Origin: an uncultured Pelagibacteraceae bacterium
Lineage (GTDB): Bacteria > Pseudomonadota > Alphaproteobacteria > Pelagibacterales > Pelagibacteraceae
Direction: 5' to 3'
Length of the DNA stretch: 60,203 nt
Assembly (NCBI GenBank): GCA_902583585.1
Contig: CACHWN010000001.1
Location: 96,831-157,033 of the forward strand
Part shown: piece after piece, positions 47,444 to 55,330 of the stretch
Layout of the letters: each line of letters opens with the position of its first letter
Position numbering within the stretch: the first letter of the stretch is position 1
Translations under genes and position numbers: made by a program
Notes under the pieces: generated by a model
What the model was told of the DNA's origin: nothing
The model's database searches: none
The model's input: the letters and a program-made list of their open reading frames with translations, nothing else

Positions 47444-48505
47444 ATGGGAACAGAGTCAATTGAAGCAAGTTTTTTATCGTTTTTTGCTTTAGTAAGTTTT
47501 TTTATTTTCCTAATTGTGAGTAAATATTCACATAAAATTAGAGGTGGAAGTTTACTTGATAAAGATTTTACAAAACCGCAAGCTTTTCATGACACGCCTA
47601 TTACTCGAAGTGGAGGAATAGCTATTATAATTTCTTTCAGCATTTTTTTCATAATTTATGACTTGCTTTATGATCAAGTTTTATATGATTATATTTTCAT
47701 AAGTTACTCAGTGTTTCTAGTCGGTTTTTTAGATGACTTAAGGATTAATATAAAACCTTTAACAAGATTAATTATTATGATTTTTCTTGTTTTTATACAT
47801 ACATATATTTTGCCAATAAAGATTTTTAATATAGATGTTCCATTTTTAACTTTATTAATGTCTAGTCATATTTTCTCTTCAATATTTGTACTTTTATGTT
47901 TCTTATTTGTGATAAATGGTGCTAATTTAATAGATGGTTTTAATGGATTATTAACAATTAATTTAATTATTATTAATATTATATTAACTTACATAAATAT
48001 TAATAATGGGAATTTGGAATTTTCAATTTTATTGATATCTCAAATTATAATACTTTTTTCATTTTTACTATTTAATTTTCCAAATGCAAAAATTTTTCTT
48101 GGTGACAGCGGCGCTTATACTTTAGGAGCCATGACTGCACTTAACACAATTATTACAAACAATTTAAACCCTTCAGTTTCTTCATTCTTTTTTTGCACTC
48201 TCTTATTTTACCTTTTTTTTGAAGTATTTTTTTCATTCTTTAGAAAAATATTAGAAAAAAAATCCCCTATACATCCAGATAATAAACATTTGCATATGTT
48301 GAGTTTTTATAAAATCTCCAATTTTTATGGAGAAAGTAGAGGCAATTATTTAAATTCAATAATTATAAATTTTTTATATTTGATATTAATACTACCTGGT
48401 CTATATTTGATGAAGGATCCTCAACTAAGCCGGTATTGGTTTTTTATATTATTGCTAATCTACCTGTTAATTTACTCAGGACTTTATCGTTTAACAAAAA
48501 ATTAA
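47444..48505 (+). CDS. Polyprenyl-phosphate glycosyl-1-phosphate transferase (WecA/MraY family)
   Basis: A 353-residue membrane enzyme with about ten helices. Predicted to transfer a sugar-1-phosphate from a UDP-sugar to undecaprenyl phosphate, starting a surface glycan. Family motifs: VGFLDDLR, the Mg site NGANLIDGFNGL, and FLGDSGAYTLGA. A cytosolic HPDNKHLHMLS loop with His residues is typical of the WecA group. It could feed O-antigen or another envelope polymer. Confidence 0.87.
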   Translation: MGTESIEASFLSFFALVSFFIFLIVSKYSHKIRGGSLLDKDFTKPQAFHDTPITRSGGIAIIISFSIFFIIYDLLYDQVLYDYIFISYSVFLVGFLDDLRINIKPLTRLIIMIFLVFIHTYILPIKIFNIDVPFLTLLMSSHIFSSIFVLLCFLFVINGANLIDGFNGLLTINLIIINIILTYININNGNLEFSILLISQIIILFSFLLFNFPNAKIFLGDSGAYTLGAMTALNTIITNNLNPSVSSFFFCTLLFYLFFEVFFSFFRKILEKKSPIHPDNKHLHMLSFYKISNFYGESRGNYLNSIIINFLYLILILPGLYLMKDPQLSRYWFFILLLIYLLIYSGLYRLTKN

Positions 48506-48534
48506 ATTGATATATAAATCAGCAATTATTATTT

Positions 48535-48619
48535 GGGCAAGTGGCGGAATTGGTATACGCGCTGGTCTTAGAAACCAGTGCCGCAAGGCTTAAGAGTTCG
48601 AGTCTCTTCTTGCCCACCA
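48535..48619 (+). tRNA. tRNA-Leu (anticodon UAG)
   Basis: An 85-nt cloverleaf with acceptor arms GGGCAAG/CTTGCCC, anticodon stem CTGGT/ACCAG and loop CTTAGAA giving UAG. It has the long variable arm of a Leu tRNA, a TTCGAGT T-loop and an encoded CCA end. It ends 7 nt before the tig start codon. Confidence 0.97.
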
Positions 48620-48626
48620 AAAAGTT

Positions 48627-49997
48627 ATGAAAGTAGAAGTAAAATCAAAAAAAGGACTTAGAACAATTTTGTCTGTGATAGTTGATAAAAAAAACATACA
48701 GGTAAAAATGGAAGAGAGACTAAAAGAACTTCAAAAAGAGGTAGCCCTAAAAGGTTTTAGACCAGGAAAAGTTCCTACCGAAGTAATTAAAAGTCAATTT
48801 GGTAAATCTGTATATGGAGAGGTAGTAGATAAGATTTTAAGAGAAACCACTTCAAAAGCTATTGATGAAAAAAAATTAAAAGTTGCTGGTCAACCAAAAA
48901 TTGATCTGAAACAATTTGGTGAGGGAAAAGATTTAAATTATGAACTTCAGATTGATTGTTTGCCTAATGTAAATTTAAAGAGCTTCGAAAAATTTAAAGC
49001 TACGAGTTTTAAAGTAAAGATTGAAGAAAAAATTATTGAGGAAAAATTAAAAGAAATTTCAACTCAAAACAAACAATTCGAGGATAAAGATAAATATGAG
49101 AAAGCGATGAAAGGAGATCAAGTTATTTTTGATTATTCAGCCACAGTTGAAGGAAATAAATTTGATGGCAGCGAGGGAAAAGGTATTCAGCTAGAGTTAG
49201 GAAAAGATCTATTTTTAAAAGGTTTTGATGATCAATTAATTGGAGTAAAAAAAAATGATGTAAAAATTTTAGACGCAATACTTCCAGCAAACCACCCTAA
49301 AAAAGAACTTGCTAATAAAAAATCTAAATTTGAATGTAAAATTTTAAATGTTAAAAAACCTAAAGTTAGTAAAATCGACGATGAATTTGCCAAATTAATG
49401 GGAGCAAAAGATATTAAAGATTTAAAATCTTTAATTAAGAAACAAATTTCCGTTCAATATTCTCAATCATTAAACTCAATTACTAAAAAAGAAATATTGG
49501 ATCAAATTGAAAAAAACCATCAAGTAGATTTACCTCAGAATCTAATAGATCAAGAAATTTCAATTATGACTCAAAATCTTAAGCCCGAAGATAAAGAAAA
49601 ACATAAATCTACTAATGAAAAGTTGGCAAAATCAAGAATTAAACTAGGATTATTGCTTAATGAATATGGAGAAAAAAACAATTTAAAAGTATCAGATGCA
49701 GAAGTCACAACAGCAATACAAAAACAAGTAAGAAGTATGCCTGGCCAAGAAAAAATGGTTCTTGAATATTATCAAAAAAATCCAAGCGCTACTCAAAGTT
49801 TAAAAGGTTCGTTGTATGAGGAAAAAATAATTGAGTTGATAAAATCAAAAATAAACCTCACATTAAAAGAAATAAATACGAGAGAGGCTGAAAAAATAAT
49901 TGCTGAATTTAGTAAACCAAATGTAGGTGATCAAAAATTAAAAAGTACATCAACTGTTAAAAATAAGTCAAAATTAAAAAAAATTAGTAAAAAGTAA
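48627..49997 (+). CDS. tig: Trigger factor
   Basis: Ribosome-bound chaperone and prolyl isomerase. The 456 residues have the ribosome-docking signature GFRPGKVP at 43-50, an FKBP-like domain (about 150-245) around VIFDYSATVEGNKFDGSEG, and a long helical C-terminal domain with a Lys/Ser-rich tail. No Shine-Dalgarno is visible in the 7 nt between the tRNA-Leu end and the ATG. Followed by clpP-clpX-lon in the usual proteostasis order. Confidence 0.95.
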   Translation: MKVEVKSKKGLRTILSVIVDKKNIQVKMEERLKELQKEVALKGFRPGKVPTEVIKSQFGKSVYGEVVDKILRETTSKAIDEKKLKVAGQPKIDLKQFGEGKDLNYELQIDCLPNVNLKSFEKFKATSFKVKIEEKIIEEKLKEISTQNKQFEDKDKYEKAMKGDQVIFDYSATVEGNKFDGSEGKGIQLELGKDLFLKGFDDQLIGVKKNDVKILDAILPANHPKKELANKKSKFECKILNVKKPKVSKIDDEFAKLMGAKDIKDLKSLIKKQISVQYSQSLNSITKKEILDQIEKNHQVDLPQNLIDQEISIMTQNLKPEDKEKHKSTNEKLAKSRIKLGLLLNEYGEKNNLKVSDAEVTTAIQKQVRSMPGQEKMVLEYYQKNPSATQSLKGSLYEEKIIELIKSKINLTLKEINTREAEKIIAEFSKPNVGDQKLKSTSTVKNKSKLKKISKK

Positions 49998-50019
49998 CCA
50001 ATAGTTGTATAAACCATCT

Positions 50020-50631
50020 ATGAGTCGTGAATTAGAAGAAAAAATGAATAGCTTAATCCCAATGGTTGTTGAACAAACAAGCAAAGGAGAAAGAGCTTAT
50101 GATATATATTCTAGGTTATTAAAAGAGAGAATAGTTTTCTTAGTTGGCCCAGTTAATGATGCAGTTGCTTCTCTAGTTACAGCTCAATTACTTTTTTTAG
50201 AATCAGAGAATCCAAACAAAGAAATAAATTTTTATATTAATAGCCCAGGTGGGTTGGTAACTGCAGGCTTGGGAATTTATGATACAATGCAATATATAAA
50301 CTCGCCTGTCTCGACACTTTGCATTGGCCAAGCTTCATCTATGGGTTCATTTCTTTTAGCAGCTGGAGAAAAAGGAAAAAGATACTCTCTTCCAAACTCT
50401 CGAATTATGGTTCACCAACCTTCAGCAGGATTTCAAGGTCAAGCTACCGATATTCAAATTCATGCTAAAGAAATTTTATCATTGAAAGAAAGGTTAAATA
50501 AAATCTACTCTAAACATACTGGTAAATCGATTGACCAAATATCTGATGCTCTTGAAAGAGATAATTTTATGACAGCCGATGAAGCAAAAAAATTTGGGCT
50601 AATAGATTCTGTTGTGGAAAAAAGAAAATAA
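50020..50631 (+). CDS. clpP: ATP-dependent Clp protease proteolytic subunit
   Basis: Serine protease forming the tetradecameric barrel. From the ATG at 50020 it has 203 residues. Ser107 in [10 protein letters not shown] and His132 in [15 protein letters not shown] are the catalytic pair visible; the Asp lies in the DNFMTADEA region. The frame is open to a TTG at 50005, and the ATG at 50044 ([12 protein letters not shown]) is another possible start. Followed by its partner clpX. Confidence 0.96.
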   Translation: MSRELEEKMNSLIPMVVEQTSKGERAYDIYSRLLKERIVFLVGPVNDAVASLVTAQLLFLESENPNKEINFYINSPGGLVTAGLGIYDTMQYINSPVSTLCIGQASSMGSFLLAAGEKGKRYSLPNSRIMVHQPSAGFQGQATDIQIHAKEILSLKERLNKIYSKHTGKSIDQISDALERDNFMTADEAKKFGLIDSVVEKRK

Positions 50632-50664
50632 TACACCAGATATAGCTTTATATACAACTTGAAC

Positions 50665-50693
50665 TTGATAAGCGCATTTTAGAGTTTTATATT
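50665..50693 (+). promoter_or_regulatory. Candidate clpX promoter
   Basis: TTGATA (50665-50670), a 17-base spacer and TATATT (50688-50693) form a good sigma70-type promoter in the 78-nt clpP-clpX gap. The predicted start lies about 10 nt before the clpX ATG at 50710, leaving a very short leader. Confidence 0.5.
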
Positions 50694-50709
50694 AAATTAT
50701 TGATTCGTT

Positions 50710-51963
50710 ATGTCAGATAAAAATAACAAAAATATTCTTTATTGCTCTTTCTGCGGAAAAAGCCAACACGAGGTGAGAAAGTTAATTGCAGGCCCAACTG
50801 TATTTATTTGCGATGAATGCGTTGAACTCTGTATGGATATTATAAAAGAGGAAAATAAAAGTTCTCTGGTGAAACATCAAGATGGAGTACCTACGCCAAA
50901 AGAAATTTGTAATGTTTTAGACGATTATGTAATTGGACAAAAGTTGGCAAAAGAAATTTTATCAGTCGCTGTTCATAATCATTATAAGAGATTAAATCAT
51001 GAAACAAAAAATAATAAAGATGTTGAATTATCAAAATCTAATATTTTATTAGTTGGTCCTACAGGTTGTGGAAAGACTTTACTTGCTCAAACTTTAGCAA
51101 GAATTTTAGATGTGCCATTTACAATGGCAGATGCTACAACATTAACTGAGGCTGGATATGTAGGAGAAGATGTTGAAAATATAATATTGAAATTATTACA
51201 ATCAGCCGATTACAACGTTGAAAAAGCTCAAAGAGGTATTGTTTATATAGATGAGGTTGATAAAATAAGTAGAAAGTCAGAAAACCCATCTATTACCAGA
51301 GATGTTTCTGGTGAGGGAGTTCAACAAGCTCTTTTAAAAATTATGGAAGGCACTGTTGCAAGTGTGCCCCCACAAGGTGGAAGAAAACATCCTCAACAAG
51401 AATTTTTACAAGTTGACACCACAAATATTTTATTTATTTGCGGCGGAGCTTTTGCAGGCCTTGACAAAGTAATTACAAGTAGAGGCAAAGGAAGCTCGAT
51501 AGGTTTTGGCGCGAAAGTAAAAAGTTATAAAGAGCAGCCACTTTCAGAGACAATGAAACAATTAGAGCCAGAAGATCTTATCAAGTACGGACTTATACCA
51601 GAATTTATTGGCAGAATGCCAATCATAGCAACTTTAGATGACTTAGATGAAAAATCCTTAATTAAAATTTTAAAAGAGCCAAAAAATTCTCTTATTAAAC
51701 AATATCAAAGACTTTTTGAGTTTGAGAATGTTGAATTGGAATTTCAAGATGGCGCGATTTCTGAGATAGCCAAAAAAGCCATTTCAAAAAAAACTGGTGC
51801 AAGAGGTTTAAGATCAATTTTAGAAAACATATTGTTAAAAACAATGTTTGAATTACCTGATATGGATAATGTTATAAAAGTGACCGTAGATAGTGCTTCT
51901 GTTAAAGGATCTTCAGAACCCATTGTCACATATGGTAAAAAACCATCAACATCAGTCGCTTGA
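50710..51963 (+). CDS. clpX: ATP-dependent Clp protease unfoldase ClpX
   Basis: AAA+ unfoldase feeding ClpP. The 417 residues start with a zinc-binding domain (Cys12, Cys15, Cys34, Cys37). Walker A is GPTGCGKT at 116-123, Walker B is VYIDEVDKI, and the pore loop is GYVGEDV-type. An IGF-type ClpP-contact loop is visible as SSIGFGAKV. Length and order are standard. Confidence 0.97.
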   Translation: MSDKNNKNILYCSFCGKSQHEVRKLIAGPTVFICDECVELCMDIIKEENKSSLVKHQDGVPTPKEICNVLDDYVIGQKLAKEILSVAVHNHYKRLNHETKNNKDVELSKSNILLVGPTGCGKTLLAQTLARILDVPFTMADATTLTEAGYVGEDVENIILKLLQSADYNVEKAQRGIVYIDEVDKISRKSENPSITRDVSGEGVQQALLKIMEGTVASVPPQGGRKHPQQEFLQVDTTNILFICGGAFAGLDKVITSRGKGSSIGFGAKVKSYKEQPLSETMKQLEPEDLIKYGLIPEFIGRMPIIATLDDLDEKSLIKILKEPKNSLIKQYQRLFEFENVELEFQDGAISEIAKKAISKKTGARGLRSILENILLKTMFELPDMDNVIKVTVDSASVKGSSEPIVTYGKKPSTSVA

Positions 51964-51976
51964 TATAAATTTGCTT

Positions 51977-52004
51977 CTTGAAATAAATCTATTTATTGCC
52001 ATAT
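51977..52004 (+). promoter_or_regulatory. Candidate heat-shock (sigma32-type) promoter of lon
   Basis: CTTGAAA (51977-51983) and TGCCATAT (51997-52004) are separated by 13 bases. This resembles the E. coli sigma32 consensus (CTTGAAA, 11-16 bases, CCCCATnT), with two mismatches at the start of the -10 element. The predicted start is within about 5 nt of the lon ATG. The fit with a heat-shock protease is good, but the call is by eye. Confidence 0.45.
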
Positions 52005-52011
52005 TAGACTT

Positions 52012-54396
52012 ATGAAAACTTCTATCTTAAAACCTTTATTGCCATTAAGGGATATAGTTATATTTCCTTCAATGGTAGTACCTTTATTTGTGGGAAGAGA
52101 AAAATCCATCAAAGCTTTGCAAGAAGTTATGAAATCAGACAAATCAATTGTCCTAGTAACACAAAAAAATTCTGAAATTGATGATCCTATAGGTAAAGAT
52201 TTGTATCAGTATGGTTGTTTAAGTAAGGTTCTTCAGCTTCTTAAACTTCCAGATGGAACGGTGAAAGTTTTGGTTGAAGGAGAAAAAAGAGTAAAAATTA
52301 TTAAACATAATGAAAAAGATGATAATTATTTAACTTGCGAAGTTGAGGTGGTGGAGGATCAGAATATTACAAAAGATCTTGATCAATTAGCCATGGGTCT
52401 CGTAAAAAAATTTGAAAGACTTCAGGTTTTAAGTAAAAAAGATTTAGGTGAAGGTTCTAACAATCTAAAAAGTTTAAAAGACCCTTCTCTGATTGCAAAT
52501 AATATTTCTTCTAACCTTAATATTCAAATTTTTGAAAAACAAGAGTTGTTAGAAATATTCGATCTTAAAAAAAAACTTGAAAAAATTCATGCGTTTATTG
52601 AGAAAGAGACAAGTGTTTTATCTGTGGAAAAAAGAATTAGAGGCAGAGTTAAAAATCAAATGGAAAAAACACAAAGAGAATATTATTTAAATGAGCAACT
52701 TAAAGCTATTCAAAAAGAGCTAGGTGAAATAGATGAAGGAAAGGATGAATTAACCTCTTTATCAAAGGCAATAAATGAAGCTAAAATGCCAAAACTGGCA
52801 AAAGAAAAATGTCTATCTGAATTAAAAAAACTAAAATCAATGAGTCCCATGTCAGCAGAGGCTACTGTTGTTAGAAATTACTTGGATTGGATGACAGAAT
52901 TACCATGGGCAAATAAATCTAAAATTAACAGCGATTTAAACAATGCGCAAAAAATTTTAGATGAAGACCATTATGGTCTTGAAAAAGTTAAAGAGAGAAT
53001 TATTGAGTTTTTGGCTGTCCAAAAAAGAATACAAAAAATGAAAGGACCTATTCTATGTTTAGTTGGCCCTCCAGGAGTTGGAAAAACATCTTTAGGTAAA
53101 TCTATAGCTAAAGCCACTAATAGAAAATTCATTAGAATTTCATTAGGCGGTATCAGAGACGAAGCTGAGATTAGAGGACATAGAAGAACTTATATAGGTT
53201 CTCTTCCAGGAAAGATAATTCAAATGATGAAAAAAGCAGGTACCAAAAACCCTCTTTTTTTACTTGATGAGATAGATAAAGTTGGAAATGATTATAGAGG
53301 AGACCCTTCTTCAGCTTTACTTGAAGCGCTGGATCCAGAACAAAATAAAGAATTTAATGATCATTACTTAGAAGTTGATTACGATTTATCTGATGTAATG
53401 TTTGTAACTACTGCTAATACATTAAATATTTTACCACCTCTTTTAGACAGGATGGAAGTTATAAGATTATCCGGTTATACTGAGGAGGAGAAATTGAATA
53501 TTTCAAAAAAATTTTTAATCCCTAACCAAAGTAAAAATAATGGTTTAAAAAAAGAGGAATGGAATATTGATGAGGAAAATATAAGAAGAATTATAAGGCA
53601 TTACACTAGAGAGTCTGGAGTAAGAAACCTTGAGAGAGAAATTTCGAAAATAGCTAGAAAACTAGTAAAAAAAATTGATAACAAAGAAAAAGTAAATAAT
53701 CCAATAAGCGAAAAGGATTTAAATGATTTACTTGGTGTAAAAAAATATAATTACGGGGAAATTGAAGAAGAAAATAGAGTTGGAGTAGTTACGGGATTAG
53801 CTTGGACCGAAGTTGGCGGTGAAATATTAAAAATTGAGTCAGCAGTCATGCCAGGTAAAGGTAAAATGCAGATCACTGGTAAGTTAGGAGACGTTATGCA
53901 AGAGTCAGTTAAGGCTGCAAAATCTTATATAAGATCTAAAAGTTTAGACTTTGGTATAATACCTCCAATATTTGATAAAAAAGATTTTCATATACACGTG
54001 CCTGAAGGCGCAACTCCAAAAGATGGCCCATCCGCAGGTGTTGGGATGGTAACATCAATAATTTCTGCAATAACAGAAATACCAGTGAGCAAAGACGTAG
54101 CTATGACAGGGGAAATAACTCTGAGGGGATTAGTTCTACCAATTGGAGGACTAAAGGAAAAATTGCTAGCTGCTCACAGAGCTGGCATAAAAAAAGTATT
54201 AATACCAATTGAAAATGAAAAAGATCTTGCCGAAGTTCCAAAAACAGTTTTAGACTCAATAAAGATTACACCAGTGAAAAATATCGACGAGGTCTTGAAG
54301 GTTGCTTTAACAAAACCATTTAAAAGAGTAGAGTGGGTTGATGTAGATCCTATTTCTAAAAAAGAAAAAAACAAAGAAGAATTAAGCACTCATTAA
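52012..54396 (+). CDS. lon: ATP-dependent protease Lon
   Basis: A 794-residue LonA protease. The N-terminal substrate domain starts [25 protein letters not shown]. The AAA+ module has Walker A GPPGVGKT at 352-359, and the C-terminal protease domain has the catalytic Ser674 in [11 protein letters not shown]. The partner Lys is in [18 protein letters not shown]. Ends 2 nt before the convergent GT17 gene. Confidence 0.97.
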   Translation: MKTSILKPLLPLRDIVIFPSMVVPLFVGREKSIKALQEVMKSDKSIVLVTQKNSEIDDPIGKDLYQYGCLSKVLQLLKLPDGTVKVLVEGEKRVKIIKHNEKDDNYLTCEVEVVEDQNITKDLDQLAMGLVKKFERLQVLSKKDLGEGSNNLKSLKDPSLIANNISSNLNIQIFEKQELLEIFDLKKKLEKIHAFIEKETSVLSVEKRIRGRVKNQMEKTQREYYLNEQLKAIQKELGEIDEGKDELTSLSKAINEAKMPKLAKEKCLSELKKLKSMSPMSAEATVVRNYLDWMTELPWANKSKINSDLNNAQKILDEDHYGLEKVKERIIEFLAVQKRIQKMKGPILCLVGPPGVGKTSLGKSIAKATNRKFIRISLGGIRDEAEIRGHRRTYIGSLPGKIIQMMKKAGTKNPLFLLDEIDKVGNDYRGDPSSALLEALDPEQNKEFNDHYLEVDYDLSDVMFVTTANTLNILPPLLDRMEVIRLSGYTEEEKLNISKKFLIPNQSKNNGLKKEEWNIDEENIRRIIRHYTRESGVRNLEREISKIARKLVKKIDNKEKVNNPISEKDLNDLLGVKKYNYGEIEEENRVGVVTGLAWTEVGGEILKIESAVMPGKGKMQITGKLGDVMQESVKAAKSYIRSKSLDFGIIPPIFDKKDFHIHVPEGATPKDGPSAGVGMVTSIISAITEIPVSKDVAMTGEITLRGLVLPIGGLKEKLLAAHRAGIKKVLIPIENEKDLAEVPKTVLDSIKITPVKNIDEVLKVALTKPFKRVEWVDVDPISKKEKNKEELSTH

Positions 54397-54398
54397 GT

Positions 54399-55280
54399 TT
54401 AATCAAGCCAATTTATAAATTTTACTTTATTCTCAGAAATATAATCTGGCAATTCATTATTTTGAACTTTTTCAAGAAATTTTGATGAAAGAAACTTTTT
54501 TCCTTCCTGATGAACACTATGATCATAAATTATTTTTTTTTCCTTGATGATTTTTTTAATACCCTCTAAATTTAGTTGGCTTTCTTCAAATTCTAGATGA
54601 TGTAAATAATTAGAAAATTTGAAAAATAAATCTTCTGGTGTTTTGATAGAAGTAAAATGCCAACCGCCATTTTTAATAATTTCAAGGTTAGTATATTTCT
54701 TCTTAGAAAAAAGTAAATCAATTCTCCAAGGAGGGTATATTTTTCCTTTTATATTTCTTAACCATTGTGGAGAATGTAAATACTTTTTTTTTGTTCCCCT
54801 GGTGCCTAACCACTTAAAATCTGGCTGTTTTAAATTAAACTTGTAATAAAAAACATTTTGTTCAAATAATGAAATCTTTTTTTTTGGATTAAATTTTTCT
54901 AAATTTGGTATTTCATCGACATCGCTTAATAATACTAAATCCTCTTCTCCGCAATCTTTAAGTCCATTTAATAAATAGTTTCTTTGAAAGTTTTCTCTTT
55001 TAAGAGAATTATCTAAAATCTTTTTATTCTTATCTGCAATATCATCGTTTGAATTTATACTTTTCAATCCTTGTGGTAAACTATCTACAACAAGGTAAAT
55101 AATTTTGTCTTTAAATTTAGAATAATTATTAATATTAAAATTTAACTTTTTTTTTTTACCGCTATGAAGATAAGCAGACTCAACAATTACAAATTTTTTT
55201 ACAAATTTATTTAAAATATTAAGTCTTACATCTAGGAGTAAATCCTCATCAAAATACATAAAACAATCATAAATGTTCAT
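54399..55280 (-). CDS. Glycosyltransferase family 17-like protein
   Basis: A 293-residue protein similar to GT17 (the family of beta-1,4-mannosyl-glycoprotein GlcNAc-transferase). The N-terminus IYDCFMYFDEDLLLDVRLNIL and FVIVESAYLHSGKKKKLNF are characteristic. LLSDVDEIPN holds a DxD-type metal/nucleotide-sugar motif. No signal peptide or membrane helix is seen, so it is probably cytosolic. Bacterial members occur in surface-glycan loci; donor and acceptor are unknown. It is divergent from the large sugar-modifying fusion, suggesting a joint role. Confidence 0.8.
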   Translation of the reverse strand: MNIYDCFMYFDEDLLLDVRLNILNKFVKKFVIVESAYLHSGKKKKLNFNINNYSKFKDKIIYLVVDSLPQGLKSINSNDDIADKNKKILDNSLKRENFQRNYLLNGLKDCGEEDLVLLSDVDEIPNLEKFNPKKKISLFEQNVFYYKFNLKQPDFKWLGTRGTKKKYLHSPQWLRNIKGKIYPPWRIDLLFSKKKYTNLEIIKNGGWHFTSIKTPEDLFFKFSNYLHHLEFEESQLNLEGIKKIIKEKKIIYDHSVHQEGKKFLSSKFLEKVQNNELPDYISENKVKFINWLD

Positions 55281-55290
55281 AGTATTTGAG

Positions 55291-55311
55291 TTATAATATT
55301 ATATATTATAA
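55291..55311. promoter_or_regulatory. Symmetric divergent promoter dyad
   Basis: A perfect 21-bp dyad: arms TTATAATAT (55291-55299) and ATATTATAA (55303-55311) around TAT. Each arm contains TATAAT, one per strand (plus at 55292-55297, minus at 55310-55305). The predicted starts would serve the fusion gene to the right and the GT17 gene to the left. No clear -35 hexamers are seen. Confidence 0.5.
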
Positions 55312-55330
55312 GTAAATAATTATTGAGCAA

